This document shows positions 1-7,129 of a stretch of DNA of 39,686 nt, piece by piece. The stretch is from a virus. Position 1 is the first letter of the stretch. Each line of letters begins with the position of its first letter. The notes under the pieces are model-generated. The model was not told the origin of the DNA. It saw only the letters and a program-made list of their open reading frames with translations, and searched no databases. The DNA is taken from positions 1-39,686 of the IMG/VR virus record IMGVR_UViG_3300028800_002447; one strand, 5' to 3'. The translations under genes and the position numbers were made by a program.

Positions 1-645
1 GTGAACTCCCATACTGTCTATACGCTGCTTGATCTGGTTGGGACGTTCGCTTTCGCCATCAGTGGTGCCGTCGCCGCGCGACAAAGGCGTCTGGACCTTT
101 TTGGCATCACCTCCATCGCATTCATCGTTGCCTGCGGCGGCGGTATCGTGCGTGACGTCTGTATCGGGGCGGTGCCGCCCGCGGGGCTCTCGAACTGGCG
201 CTATCTGGCAACTGCGCTGCTTGCATCAGCAATCGCGATCCTCGCCTATCCGCGTGTTCGACGTCTGCGCCAGCCAGTACTGTTCTTCGATGCAATTGGC
301 CTTGGGCTGTTCGCGGTATCAGGCGCCCAAAAGTCACTTGCCTATGGCCACAGTGCCGAGCTTGCGATACTGCTCGGCATCGTCAGTGCCGTTGGCGGAG
401 GTGTCATGCGCGATGTGGTGCTTTCACGTGTACCGGCCATTCTCGAGCGTGAGATCTATGCGTCGGCGGCGCTGCTCGGCGCTGCTGTCCAGACAGGTTT
501 TTTCTATGTAGGTTGGATGAGCTGGTGGACGCCTTGGTTGGCCACGCTCGTTTGTGTGACGGTCCGACTTGCGTCGCTTTACTTCGGATGGCGCTTACCT
601 GTCCTCCTGGAACGCAGGGGAAATATTGCCGACGACAGCTCGTAA
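1..645 (+). CDS. TRIC/YicG (UPF0126) family membrane protein, chromosomal flank
   Basis: A 214-residue, very hydrophobic protein. It has the internal duplication typical of the bacterial TRIC/UPF0126 family: an acidic residue followed by a GTFAFAISG-type segment (about residues 11-22) repeats as DAIGLGLFAVSG (about 97-108), and a GGG-x-x-RD motif appears twice (GGG at 46-48 and 132-134). Family members are trimeric cation channels of the inner membrane with about seven membrane helices. The reading frame begins with GTG at base 1, so the window may start exactly at the gene or may cut a slightly longer one. The gene shows no phage context and reads away from the phage operon behind it, so I take it as host chromosome next to the prophage end. 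The family is clear; the physiological substrate is not known from sequence. Confidence 0.9.
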   Translation: MNSHTVYTLLDLVGTFAFAISGAVAARQRRLDLFGITSIAFIVACGGGIVRDVCIGAVPPAGLSNWRYLATALLASAIAILAYPRVRRLRQPVLFFDAIGLGLFAVSGAQKSLAYGHSAELAILLGIVSAVGGGVMRDVVLSRVPAILEREIYASAALLGAAVQTGFFYVGWMSWWTPWLATLVCVTVRLASLYFGWRLPVLLERRGNIADDSS

Positions 646-1000
646 CGATACCGGCATGATGAAATGGCGGAGAGTGACCCCGCTCCGCGATGCCGATCGT
701 GAATCTCGATGCGTTGATCGGTCATTGTTGACGCCGGTTACTCAAGTCAGGAACGCCGGCGTTTGCCGGAAAGGGAGGCCGGCTGAACCTGGAATTGCCG
801 GGCCGTAATCAGCTGACGCGGCGCCATTGAACAGGTCGGGTAAGCGGCAGCTATGCATTACAAGCGGTCGTTGCTGTAGGTCAAGTATGAACGGCGGCTC
901 CGGGTCGGAACGTGTCAGATGTCCCGCAGACGCCCACGATGCTCGATTTTCGCAATGCAGCATGCCTGGTTGAGAACATCAAACGCTGAATCAAAATACA
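646..1000. other. Gene-free chromosome/prophage junction region
   Basis: No convincing coding sequence is seen on either strand. The stretch separates the host TRIC gene from the terminator of the leftward phage operon, so the left attachment site should lie here. I cannot define it because the other prophage end and the integrase are outside the window. No tRNA gene is seen here. GC-rich fragments such as the one around 750-790 could form short hairpins, but none has a T-run. Confidence 0.5.
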
Positions 1001-1024
1001 AAAAAACGCCGGCCAGTGCCGGCG
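1001..1024 (-). terminator. Rho-independent terminator of the early leftward operon
   Basis: CGCCGGC at 1007-1013 pairs perfectly with GCCGGCG at 1018-1024 around a CAGT loop. On the minus strand the stem is followed by six U (plus-strand A run 1001-1006). It lies about 65 bases after the last gene of the leftward operon. Confidence 0.85.
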
Positions 1025-1087
1025 CTTCTCCCATGCGTGCTACCTGAGAACGGGACTACTAAAGAGACGTCCCGTTAAAGCGGAAAG

Positions 1088-1378
1088 CTATTTTGATGTA
1101 ATGCCCGTGGGCTTGGTGTGCACGCGGATGTGACCCATACCGATCATGAACTGACGGTACGAGTTGATCGCGGCATTCCACGCCTGGCGCGCGACGTCGT
1201 CGCCGGCCGCAACGATCCTGCCGTTCTCGTCGACAACTGCAAGGCGAGCTGGCCGTCCGTCTCCGGTATGGGCCGTCAGACCTTCGTGAATCACGGCGCT
1301 GATATCGCAGTTCGGGAGACCGTCCAGCGGGAACTCGTGGGCGCCCAGGTTTTGCGCCGGTTGAGGAGTGCGCTTCAT
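1088..1378 (-). CDS. Hypothetical phage protein, last gene of early left operon
   Basis: 96 residues from the ATG at 1378, which overlaps the stop of the upstream gene as ATGA; a longer in-frame start exists but would overlap the neighbour by more than 100 bases. I do not recognise a family. The middle contains a patch rich in hydrophobic and acidic residues ending in RLAVVDENGRIVAAG, which looks like a small beta-hairpin domain, followed by a helical segment containing AWNAAINSYRQ. It is co-transcribed with eight other small genes on this strand and sits just before the operon terminator. Function unknown. Confidence 0.7.
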   Translation of the reverse strand: MKRTPQPAQNLGAHEFPLDGLPNCDISAVIHEGLTAHTGDGRPARLAVVDENGRIVAAGDDVARQAWNAAINSYRQFMIGMGHIRVHTKPTGITSK

Positions 1379-1749
1379 TTGGCGACCCCCGTGGCCAAGG
1401 TCATTGCATGCGCCTGCATCGCGGCCAAGGTGAGGCTGCCGTTGTAAGCGACCGTATGCGCCGTTGCCATGCCGGCCGCGCACCAGAACTCGTCCATACG
1501 TCCGCGCGAGCTGCGCATCCGAAAACGCTCAATCTTGCCGTCGGCTTCGGCTGTCTCCATCACCTCGTCGACGAGCCATTTCACAGTACGCAGCGCCGTG
1601 ATGATCTTCTTCTTCGGCAATGGGCCGTTTTTGCGGAGCAACGCGACCGCATCGGCTTGCAAAGCAACTTTGTCTCGGACGTGCTGGACGGTCCCGTTGA
1701 TGAGCGTCGGTGCGTATCGGCCGGGCAAATTGGCGATTGGAATTCTCAT
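1375..1749 (-). CDS. Hypothetical phage protein, possible winged-helix
   Basis: 124 residues from the ATG at 1749; the reading frame extends a little further upstream through GTG/TTG codons. The core, from about residue 30 to 80 (ALLRKNGPLPKKKIITAL followed by VMETAEADGKIERF), has the rhythm of a helix-turn-helix or winged-helix domain that ends in a GKIERFRM-like beta hairpin. That is inference from pattern only. It shares an ATGA junction with the next gene and begins just after the stop of the preceding gene, so translation is probably coupled. A role in early regulation is possible but unproven. Confidence 0.65.
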   Translation of the reverse strand: MRIPIANLPGRYAPTLINGTVQHVRDKVALQADAVALLRKNGPLPKKKIITALRTVKWLVDEVMETAEADGKIERFRMRSSRGRMDEFWCAAGMATAHTVAYNGSLTLAAMQAHAMTLATGVAK

Positions 1750-1754
1750 GATCG

Positions 1755-2027
1755 TCACTCGCAAAGGAGAATCAACCGATTGTTGTTGGAGCAGACGTCG
1801 TCACGGCCTTCCACGATTCCGTACCAGCACAGATAGGCGTCGCCGGTCCTCGTGATCGCCTTCCACATCTTGCCGGGGTACACGCCGCTCGGCTTCGATC
1901 GTGAGTAATCCGGCAGGCGTTCGAGCGCGCTTCGGCTCATGACTGCATGCGTGCCGTTGACGGCAATATCGTCTCGCGATGGTTGGTCCCAGTATTTGCC
2001 ACGCGGATCGGTCATCGGAGGGATCAT
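1755..2027 (-). CDS. Hypothetical phage protein
   Basis: 90 residues. The ATG at 2027 is chosen because a strong GGAGGAA ribosome site lies eight bases upstream and because it overlaps the stop of the preceding gene as TGATG. The sequence is polar and contains KMWKAITRTGDAYLCWYGIVEGRDDV, split here by its aromatic residues. I recognise no family. A block near residues 46-65 (tyrosine/proline rich) plus a tryptophan-rich middle suggests a compact folded protein rather than a spurious frame. It is part of the early left operon; role unknown. Confidence 0.7.
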   Translation of the reverse strand: MIPPMTDPRGKYWDQPSRDDIAVNGTHAVMSRSALERLPDYSRSKPSGVYPGKMWKAITRTGDAYLCWYGIVEGRDDVCSNNNRLILLCE

Positions 2028-2680
2028 CAGGCGTTCCTCCGCGTGTCCAGATAGGCGTTCAGCTGCGCGACATACTCGTCGTGCGTCGGGTGGTCGGAGA
2101 TCGTCAGCCAATGCTCGTAGCCGGAGTTATATCCGCCGCTGATGGAGTGTCCCGACAGCTCGTCGCGGTCGACGCGGGTGGCCAGATCCGAAAGCGTGCC
2201 CGCGAGATCCTGCGTGGTGTCGGCCTGAATGTCGATGCGGAATTGGACTGCGCGCTTCGGGGCCGCGCGCTCGTCGGGCTGCGCGGCCAGCATCTGCTGC
2301 GTTCCGGGAAGCAAGGGGTCTGCGCCGATATAGCAATCGGCCGGTGCATCAGGCCACTCGCGGCGGCACGCCTCAAAGTCGCCCTCGTTCCAGCGTTCGA
2401 GGAATTCGATGCCGTCGATCGGATTATCGAGCACATACTGAATCACGGCGAGCGCTGCGGAGAGATCGGCCGTCGCGACGGGGTGTGATGCAGTATGGCC
2501 AGCAGCACGGTTGTTCCATGCATCAACCAGGCCGGTCTTTTCGCCGAACTCGACGCACGAGCTGCACAGACACTTTTCGCAAGTGATCACGTCGCCGCCG
2601 GCATTGGCCCCTTCGGCGATCTCGAAGCGCTTCGCAGCGCCGCTACAGAACGGGCACGGCTTCAGAATATTTTCGTTCAT
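2027..2680 (-). CDS. Lar-like zinc-ribbon protein with extra C-terminal domain
   Basis: 217 residues from ATG 2680, which has GAGG six bases upstream; an ATG six bases earlier abuts that ribosome site too closely. The N-terminus carries the Lar-type ribbon: KPCPFC near residues 7-12, a second Cys cluster (CEKCLCSSC) about 25 residues later, and the VDAWNNRA motif near residue 55. Lar family proteins counter host restriction by stimulating methylation. After residue 70 comes an acidic helical region, then a C-terminal module ending in HDEYVAQLNAYLDTRR. Lar proteins are usually under 100 residues, so this is a fusion or a different protein that uses the same ribbon. Assignment of the ribbon is good; an anti-restriction role is inference. 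Confidence 0.75.
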   Translation of the reverse strand: MNENILKPCPFCSGAAKRFEIAEGANAGGDVITCEKCLCSSCVEFGEKTGLVDAWNNRAAGHTASHPVATADLSAALAVIQYVLDNPIDGIEFLERWNEGDFEACRREWPDAPADCYIGADPLLPGTQQMLAAQPDERAAPKRAVQFRIDIQADTTQDLAGTLSDLATRVDRDELSGHSISGGYNSGYEHWLTISDHPTHDEYVAQLNAYLDTRRNA

Positions 2681-2688
2681 ATGCATCC

Positions 2689-3099
2689 TCACTTCGCGTC
2701 GCTGCGCATTGCGCGGTCGAGCTGCATTAGGCCGGTTTCGAGCGTGAGGCCGGCGGCGCTGGCCCACGTGCGTGCTTCCTGCGCGGCTTTGTGCCGGCTA
2801 TAGCTGCCTGTCTCATCCCGCATGAGGTCGAGCAAATCGACGTCAGCGGCTAGCGCGATTACTTCGATTAGCGAACGGATCTCGACGCGCAGGGCGGTGA
2901 TGCGCGAGAGGTTGGCCAGTCGGGTATCCGACTGGCCTTCCTTCTTCTGGATTGCGGGCGTAAGCCCGCTGCTGTTGACGTTGTCGTCCGAAGGCTGCGC
3001 CGGAACGGCGCCAGCAAGCACGAGCCTCGGGCGTTTGTCAGCGCTTTCCCGCTTTCGCGACAGCGGACGCGGGGTAGAAGAGGCCGGGTGCGGGGTCAT
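2689..3099 (-). CDS. Hypothetical phage protein
   Basis: 136 residues from the ATG at 3099, with a GGAGG ribosome site and an ATGA overlap with the ParB-like gene. The first 50 residues are proline, serine and arginine rich and probably disordered. Residues from about 60 onward form leucine-rich helices (ITALRVEIRSLIEVIALAAD) that could be a coiled coil. No family is recognised. Its direct coupling to the ParB-like gene suggests they may act together, but nothing in the sequence proves it. Confidence 0.65.
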   Translation of the reverse strand: MTPHPASSTPRPLSRKRESADKRPRLVLAGAVPAQPSDDNVNSSGLTPAIQKKEGQSDTRLANLSRITALRVEIRSLIEVIALAADVDLLDLMRDETGSYSRHKAAQEARTWASAAGLTLETGLMQLDRAMRSDAK

Positions 3100-4442
3100 T
3101 TCGCCTCCCACGGTTCGCCCGGATAGGGCCAAAGCTGTGAGGCGCGCGCTGCCGCAGCGGGTTGGGCAGCATTCGCGAGATCTTCAGTCCAATCCGGATC
3201 AGGCTGCGCCCATTGCCTGTCGAGCCATGCACGAACGCCGGGCGCTTCCTTGCTCTCGCCGAGGCGGGGGTCTTCAAGACGGCGTGTGAGTTCCTGCACG
3301 GCGCCTCGGATGGCTTGCCTGCGCGTCGGATACGTCGGTTCGCCCTCGTGCCATGAACACGGGCTGGAACCGCTTCCTGTGCCCATGCGATACGAAGTCG
3401 ACGAGATCCACTTCCCGATCTCGACCTGAGCGAGATGAATCTCGGCGGGGTGCGCCTGAAGACGCTTCGAAAGCGGTGCCTTGATCGTCTCGTGCCGGAC
3501 GTAGACGCCGTGCTCGTTCGGTTTGGAAACTGCGTATTTCCGCTTCTTCTCAGGCAGATCGAGCAGATCCGAGAACGGCCCGATTGCAGCGTGCACGCCC
3601 GAGATCGTGCCGGGAGAGAGTTTGCCGAACATCGGGTCGTGCAGCACGGACTGGAGTGCCTGCAAAAGTTGCTTTGCGCTCGCATCACTGATCTTCTTCG
3701 CCGCCGGCGCCGTATCGGGCTTTGCCAGATGCTTCTTCGTGACCTTGGCTTTGCCTGTGGCCTTCGCTTCTGCTGCGCTTTTCTGAAGCCGCTCCAGCGC
3801 TTTCTCGGGGCCGTGCCGGCGGATTTCCTCGATCGCGAGCGTGCCGGCGACCGTGCCTTCGCGCACAAGCGTGTGCAATCCGGCAGGCGCCGTCTCGAGC
3901 AGCGCAACATCGCGGACTGTCTGGTCGGTGATGTTTAGTCGCATGCAGATCGTCTTGACGTCGACGCCATGTACGGCGCGCAGCTCGGCAATCTTCTCGG
4001 CGAGTTCGAGCGGCGACGTGCGCTTGCTGTCGTTGCTCGTCAGGCCGCCGAAGATCATATTGACGCGATCGACCGACTTCGCGTCCAGCATGACGACGGG
4101 GATGAGACCGACATCGATGCCTGCCTTGATGGCGAAGCCGGCGCCGTGATAGCGGTGCTGACCTTTCCAGACGTACACATGGTCCTCGCCGTTGACCTTG
4201 CGGACATAGCAGTGCAGCGGCTGGCTCTTGTCGAATCCCTCGGTGGCGATCAGCTTGCCGATGTGTTTGGCCCAGGCGACATCGAGTGGCCGAACGTTGT
4301 CGCGTGGATCGTAGTGAAGCGCGTCGTAGGGGAGCATCCACAGGTCGGCCGATTTGCCACCGGCCGTCTTGACGGCAGCCTTCGTGTTGCCCGTAGCGAT
4401 CGGCTCGTCGAGCTGGAGCGGGCGGGTGCGCCTGTCGTTCAT
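3096..4442 (-). CDS. ParB/Srx-fold nuclease-like protein
   Basis: 448 residues. The N-terminal 130 residues fit the ParB N-terminal domain. A target-binding strand ends around DPRDNVRPL (45-53), and the conserved box appears as WKGQHRYHGAGFA at 92-104, where chromosomal ParB has G-E-R-R/H-R-x-x-A. A helix-turn-helix of KorB type follows (about 145-185, LELAEKIAEL then TDQTVRDVALL). Residues 205-260 are lysine/alanine rich, and the C-terminal 190 residues are not recognised. ParB-fold proteins bind CTP or nucleic acid and load on centromere-like sites; phage versions can be regulators or nucleases. No ParA is present, so plasmid-style partition is unlikely. It is the largest gene of the early left operon. 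Confidence 0.85.
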   Translation of the reverse strand: MNDRRTRPLQLDEPIATGNTKAAVKTAGGKSADLWMLPYDALHYDPRDNVRPLDVAWAKHIGKLIATEGFDKSQPLHCYVRKVNGEDHVYVWKGQHRYHGAGFAIKAGIDVGLIPVVMLDAKSVDRVNMIFGGLTSNDSKRTSPLELAEKIAELRAVHGVDVKTICMRLNITDQTVRDVALLETAPAGLHTLVREGTVAGTLAIEEIRRHGPEKALERLQKSAAEAKATGKAKVTKKHLAKPDTAPAAKKISDASAKQLLQALQSVLHDPMFGKLSPGTISGVHAAIGPFSDLLDLPEKKRKYAVSKPNEHGVYVRHETIKAPLSKRLQAHPAEIHLAQVEIGKWISSTSYRMGTGSGSSPCSWHEGEPTYPTRRQAIRGAVQELTRRLEDPRLGESKEAPGVRAWLDRQWAQPDPDWTEDLANAAQPAAAARASQLWPYPGEPWEAK

Positions 4443-4687
4443 GCGGCACCTCCGCGATCACCACCGGAAAGCCTCGTGGACCGCCCTTTCAACAGCGGGC
4501 GCAGGAAGCACGCGGCACAGAACGTCGCGATGAGGACGACGGCCGTCTTGCCGGCGGTGATGCCCGCGACGATCCAGAGCACGGCATCGGTCAGACCGAG
4601 TGCGGCGCCGAGCGTGCGGTTCGGTTGACGACCGGTAAGCAGCCAGGCCGTCATGCAGGTTGCGATGGCAATGAGCAGGGCGAGCAT
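4439..4687 (-). CDS. Small inner-membrane protein
   Basis: 82 residues from ATG 4687, which has GGGAGG upstream and a TGATG junction with the gene before. Two hydrophobic helices are visible: residues 1-16 (LALLIAIATCMTAWLL) and about 30-60 (ALGLTDAVLWIVAGI and VVLIATFCAACFL). A basic tail follows (RPLLKGRSTRLSGGDRGG), so the protein should sit in the inner membrane with the tail in the cytoplasm. Its stop overlaps the start of the ParB-like gene (ATGA). Small early membrane proteins in prophages are often superinfection-exclusion factors; that is a guess here. Confidence 0.7.
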   Translation of the reverse strand: MLALLIAIATCMTAWLLTGRQPNRTLGAALGLTDAVLWIVAGITAGKTAVVLIATFCAACFLRPLLKGRSTRLSGGDRGGAA

Positions 4688-5040
4688 CAGGCGGCCTCCC
4701 TGAGAGGCGGTCGACCGCGACGCTTCGCCGTCTTCTTGGTGGTCGCTTCGGGGGCCCATGCAGTCTGTCCCATGCGGTACCGCGTGATCGCCGAATGGCA
4801 GTCGCCCTCGCTCGGGTAGCTGATCTGCGTGCGAACGATCTCGTGACCGTCGAGGATCACGTACTCCGTATAGATGCTGTTGGTCAGCGGCTGGCGACCG
4901 ACGAGGTAGGGGCCGACCATAACCGGCGTCGACGGGCGCGGTGCGCGCGGGTCGTATTTCACGATCGAGCGCAGACCGATCGTGTCGCGGCGTGTCGGTT
5001 CGACCGCCGAGGAGGGCATAAGCAATTTTTTGCGTGGCAT
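4687..5040 (-). CDS. Hypothetical protein with C-terminal AT-hook
   Basis: 117 residues from ATG 5040, with GGAG about nine bases upstream. The C-terminus holds KKTAKRRGRPPL (about 102-113), a textbook AT-hook core (R-G-R-P flanked by basic residues) that inserts in the minor groove of AT-rich DNA. The body (residues 25-95) is beta-rich, with VGPYLVGRQ and EYVILDGHEIVRTQI. I do not recognise a family for it. It lies between two unrecognised genes of the early operon. DNA binding through the hook is a good inference, but the role is unknown. Confidence 0.7.
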   Translation of the reverse strand: MPRKKLLMPSSAVEPTRRDTIGLRSIVKYDPRAPRPSTPVMVGPYLVGRQPLTNSIYTEYVILDGHEIVRTQISYPSEGDCHSAITRYRMGQTAWAPEATTKKTAKRRGRPPLREAA

Positions 5041-5045
5041 GCGGA

Positions 5046-5252
5046 TTACTCCGTATCGCCAGCGGCCCGTCGCTTGTTGTCGATGAGCTTGTCGCTCACC
5101 GGCTGCTCGCGTTGCTTTCGCAGTCCGGCAAGGACCGCGAGACAGGTTCGCGTGGCAGGGTTGGTAAGCGCGTCGCTGATGGGGCCGGGGAAATGGCGGA
5201 GGCGATGCTCCCGCACGATGTCTGCATCGGTGACGGGGATTCGCTCGGCCAT
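5046..5252 (-). CDS. Hypothetical small phage protein
   Basis: 68 residues, predicted mostly helical (DADIVREHRLRHFPGPISDAL, then a second helix around LAVLAGLRKQ). It starts at ATG 5252, 13 bases after the previous stop, with a weak GAGG-like site upstream, and ends five bases before the AT-hook gene. No family is recognised; it is kept because spacing and strand fit the operon. Confidence 0.6.
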   Translation of the reverse strand: MAERIPVTDADIVREHRLRHFPGPISDALTNPATRTCLAVLAGLRKQREQPVSDKLIDNKRRAAGDTE

Positions 5253-5264
5253 TGTCCGGCCTCG

Positions 5265-5723
5265 TCAGGCAGACGCGGGGCGGCCGAGCGGCCGGTACTT
5301 CAGGAGGCGTTGCAGCAGGCCGCCCAGTCGCTCTCGCGAATGGGTCGGGCGCGGTGCGGTCGGTGCGTTATGGCCACACGCACATGAGATGAACTGCCCG
5401 TGCGGCGCTCGACCGTAGACGCCGCCGCAACAAAAGCAGTGCGTGAACGATTGGAATGCCGGGTCGCCGGTGCGGACGGTGATGACAAGGTCGAATTCAG
5501 CCTGTACGGCGACCGGCACTTCAAGTTCGACGTCAACGACGACAGCGTGCGTGTCGATGCCGCGCAGGAAGCCGGCATCGACGTCTTTGGCCGATGCTGC
5601 GCGGAGGAATACGTAGTCGCAGGCGCCTTTGTCGATGCGCAGGTAACTCGCGATCGCGACGCCGATCTGCGCAGCGATGCGGTCAGTGGGCTCGGCGAGC
5701 CGCTGGACGAGGATCTTTTCCAT
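5265..5723 (-). CDS. Hypothetical protein with C-terminal Cys cluster
   Basis: 152 residues from ATG 5723, which has GGGAG eight bases upstream. The first 90 residues look like an alpha/beta domain (RIAAQIGVAIASYLRI, then HAVVVDVELEVPVAV and FDLVITV). A Cys-rich segment follows at about 94-116 (HCFCCGG and SCACGH), probably a zinc site, and a basic arginine-rich tail ends the protein. I do not recognise the family. Second gene of the leftward operon. Confidence 0.65.
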   Translation of the reverse strand: MEKILVQRLAEPTDRIAAQIGVAIASYLRIDKGACDYVFLRAASAKDVDAGFLRGIDTHAVVVDVELEVPVAVQAEFDLVITVRTGDPAFQSFTHCFCCGGVYGRAPHGQFISCACGHNAPTAPRPTHSRERLGGLLQRLLKYRPLGRPASA

Positions 5724-5733
5724 GTCGGCTCCC

Positions 5734-5970
5734 TCAGACCATCGGCCGGACGTGGCCGGTCTGGACGGTGTTCGGTGCGTGCTCAACGGGTGCGTCCGGG
5801 TCCGGCGAGAACACCTGAATGCCGATCACGATTACGGCGATTGCGATGAAGATGCGGTAGCAGGGCGACTGCTCAAAGTCGCTTTGGGGCGTTTGCTGCG
5901 TTACGCGTGGCTGCTGCTCATGGCGAAGCCAGCCGTGCCGTTTATCGGTGTTTATGTCGAGGTTTCGCAT
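5734..5970 (-). CDS. Small membrane protein, first gene of early left operon
   Basis: 78 residues. A polar N-terminal half is followed by one hydrophobic helix at about 38-54 (CYRIFIAIAVIVIGIQVF) and a short acidic tail, so it is a single-pass inner-membrane protein. The ATG at 5970 follows GGAGA and lies about 20 bases after the predicted transcription start of the operator-controlled promoter. It would therefore be the first protein made from the leftward early transcript. Function unknown. Confidence 0.65.
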   Translation of the reverse strand: MRNLDINTDKRHGWLRHEQQPRVTQQTPQSDFEQSPCYRIFIAIAVIVIGIQVFSPDPDAPVEHAPNTVQTGHVRPMV

Positions 5971-5997
5971 AGTCGTCTCCGTATGTAGACGAGCGCG

Positions 5998-6027
5998 AGT
6001 ATCCGACTACGGATACTGATTTGTCAA
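5998..6027 (-). promoter_or_regulatory. Early leftward promoter
   Basis: On the minus strand there is a perfect -35 box TTGACA (plus coordinates 6022-6027), an 18-base spacer and a -10 box GATACT (5998-6003, four of six matches). Transcription would start near 5991 and run through the genes ending at 1088. Both boxes lie inside palindromic operators, so repression by the immunity repressor is expected. Confidence 0.75.
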
Positions 6028-6040
6028 TCCGTAGTCGGAT
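6001..6040. promoter_or_regulatory. Paired operators of the early left promoter
   Basis: ATCCGACTACGGAT at 6001-6014 and ATCCGTAGTCGGAT at 6027-6040 are exact reverse complements of one another. Each also has the symmetric form ATCCG-N4-CGGAT. Their centres are 26 bases apart. One overlaps the -10 box and the other touches the -35 box. The same site recurs beside the repressor gene at 7140-7153. Confidence 0.8.
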
Positions 6041-6118
6041 ATTTCACCCGAAAGGAAGCTCGGTGACCCAGCGTAGCGGGCGCCAAGCTATACCGAATTT
6101 TCGTGCGCGGATAGGCTT

Positions 6119-6625
6119 CTAGTCGTCTCGGCCGTCGCTTGGTGCGAAGAGGCTTGCGGCGAGAGTAATCACAGAATCGAGCCAGTTGATGTGATTGATA
6201 TACGCCGCGATTGCAAGGGCTACGGGAATGATGATGGCGAGCGTATAGAAACCGTGCGGCGGGTTGTCGCGCTTCTTGATTTGGCTGTGCCAGCGAACGC
6301 GCTGATGAAGAGCGTCAAGCCCCTCAGCAATTGCATCGGCAAATTCAGGCTCGATGTCGGCTGCGATGATGTCGACGGCGCCGTCCTGCCTAAGGGTGAC
6401 GAAGGCCGCGGCTACGGGCGCCGCTTCCGGGTCGTCAAGGTGCGAGAGTATTGTGTTGCGAACAGAGAGTTTGCGGGCCACCACGTGATTCTCTTTGGCG
6501 GGGCTCTCCGTAGTGGTGGGGGCTTTCACCAGTCGGAGGTGGGTTCTTCCGGCGTTATCTTTCCCGTTTCGTGCGGCGTGGGCGTGTTCTGGTGTGGTGT
6601 TCGTCATTCTTGTTGTTGAGCGCAT
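6119..6625 (-). CDS. Membrane protein downstream of the repressor
   Basis: 168 residues from ATG 6625; an in-frame ATG at 6607 is equally possible and neither has a strong ribosome site. The first 110 residues are soluble, with an acidic beta/alpha section (AAFVTLRQDGAVDIIAAD then EFADAIAEGL). Two hydrophobic helices lie near the C-terminus at about 126-142 (FYTLAIIIPVALAIAAYI) and 147-161. It overlaps the end of the repressor gene by about 70 bases, so it is expressed with it in the lysogen. Lysogen-expressed membrane proteins next to a repressor are often superinfection-exclusion factors; this is inference. No family recognised. Confidence 0.65.
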   Translation of the reverse strand: MRSTTRMTNTTPEHAHAARNGKDNAGRTHLRLVKAPTTTESPAKENHVVARKLSVRNTILSHLDDPEAAPVAAAFVTLRQDGAVDIIAADIEPEFADAIAEGLDALHQRVRWHSQIKKRDNPPHGFYTLAIIIPVALAIAAYINHINWLDSVITLAASLFAPSDGRDD

Positions 6626-7070
6626 TGTTCGATAGGTTTGTATCGATTGCGCTCTGTCGCGCCGCTTTTTCGGCGGGCGCTGGAATGATCGATTTATGCA
6701 AATTGAGTTTCGTTACAGCGGTGTCGTGAATCCCCCGGTCATGATTATCCATAACGAACTCGATGAACGCACCGATGCTCGCCTTCTCACTCTCGCTCAG
6801 GCGGGAATAGCGGTCGCGATCGTATTTCAATTCGGCGGCTTGATGAGCCTTTGGCTCCTCAATTAGCTCATAGATCGACACGCCAAACGATTTCGCTACC
6901 TGAAGTGCCGTTATTAGCAGGCAATCGGTTTCGCCGGCCACCAGGCGATTAATTGAGCTTTGGGAGAGCTTTGCCTTTTTGGCGAGTTGTACCTGGCGCG
7001 ACAACTCCGTGCTGTCGTTCATAAGTCGTAGCACGTTGTCGGCGACGATTTTGCTGAGAGGTCTGTTCAT
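6555..7070 (-). CDS. XRE-family phage repressor (CI-like), no protease domain
   Basis: 171 residues from ATG 7070. Residues 10-70 are an HTH_3 domain: QVQLAKKAKLSQSSINRLVAGE gives the two helices (split at about 33-45), followed by ALQVAKSFGVSIYELI. The remainder (75-171) is charged and helical and ends in a very basic tail (RTRPRRTKRER). It lacks the S24 Ser/Lys autoprotease found in lambda CI, so RecA-stimulated self-cleavage is not expected and induction must work some other way. It faces the Cro-like gene across a 117-base region with operators, the normal layout of a lysis-lysogeny switch. An upstream start would read through the operators and is rejected. Confidence 0.85.
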   Translation of the reverse strand: MNRPLSKIVADNVLRLMNDSTELSRQVQLAKKAKLSQSSINRLVAGETDCLLITALQVAKSFGVSIYELIEEPKAHQAAELKYDRDRYSRLSESEKASIGAFIEFVMDNHDRGIHDTAVTKLNLHKSIIPAPAEKAARQSAIDTNLSNNALNNKNDEHHTRTRPRRTKRER

Positions 7071-7129
7071 ACTGGCAATCTTGCCGAACACGGATTGCCG
7101 TGAGCGGATAGATGTCGACGGGCTCGGAC

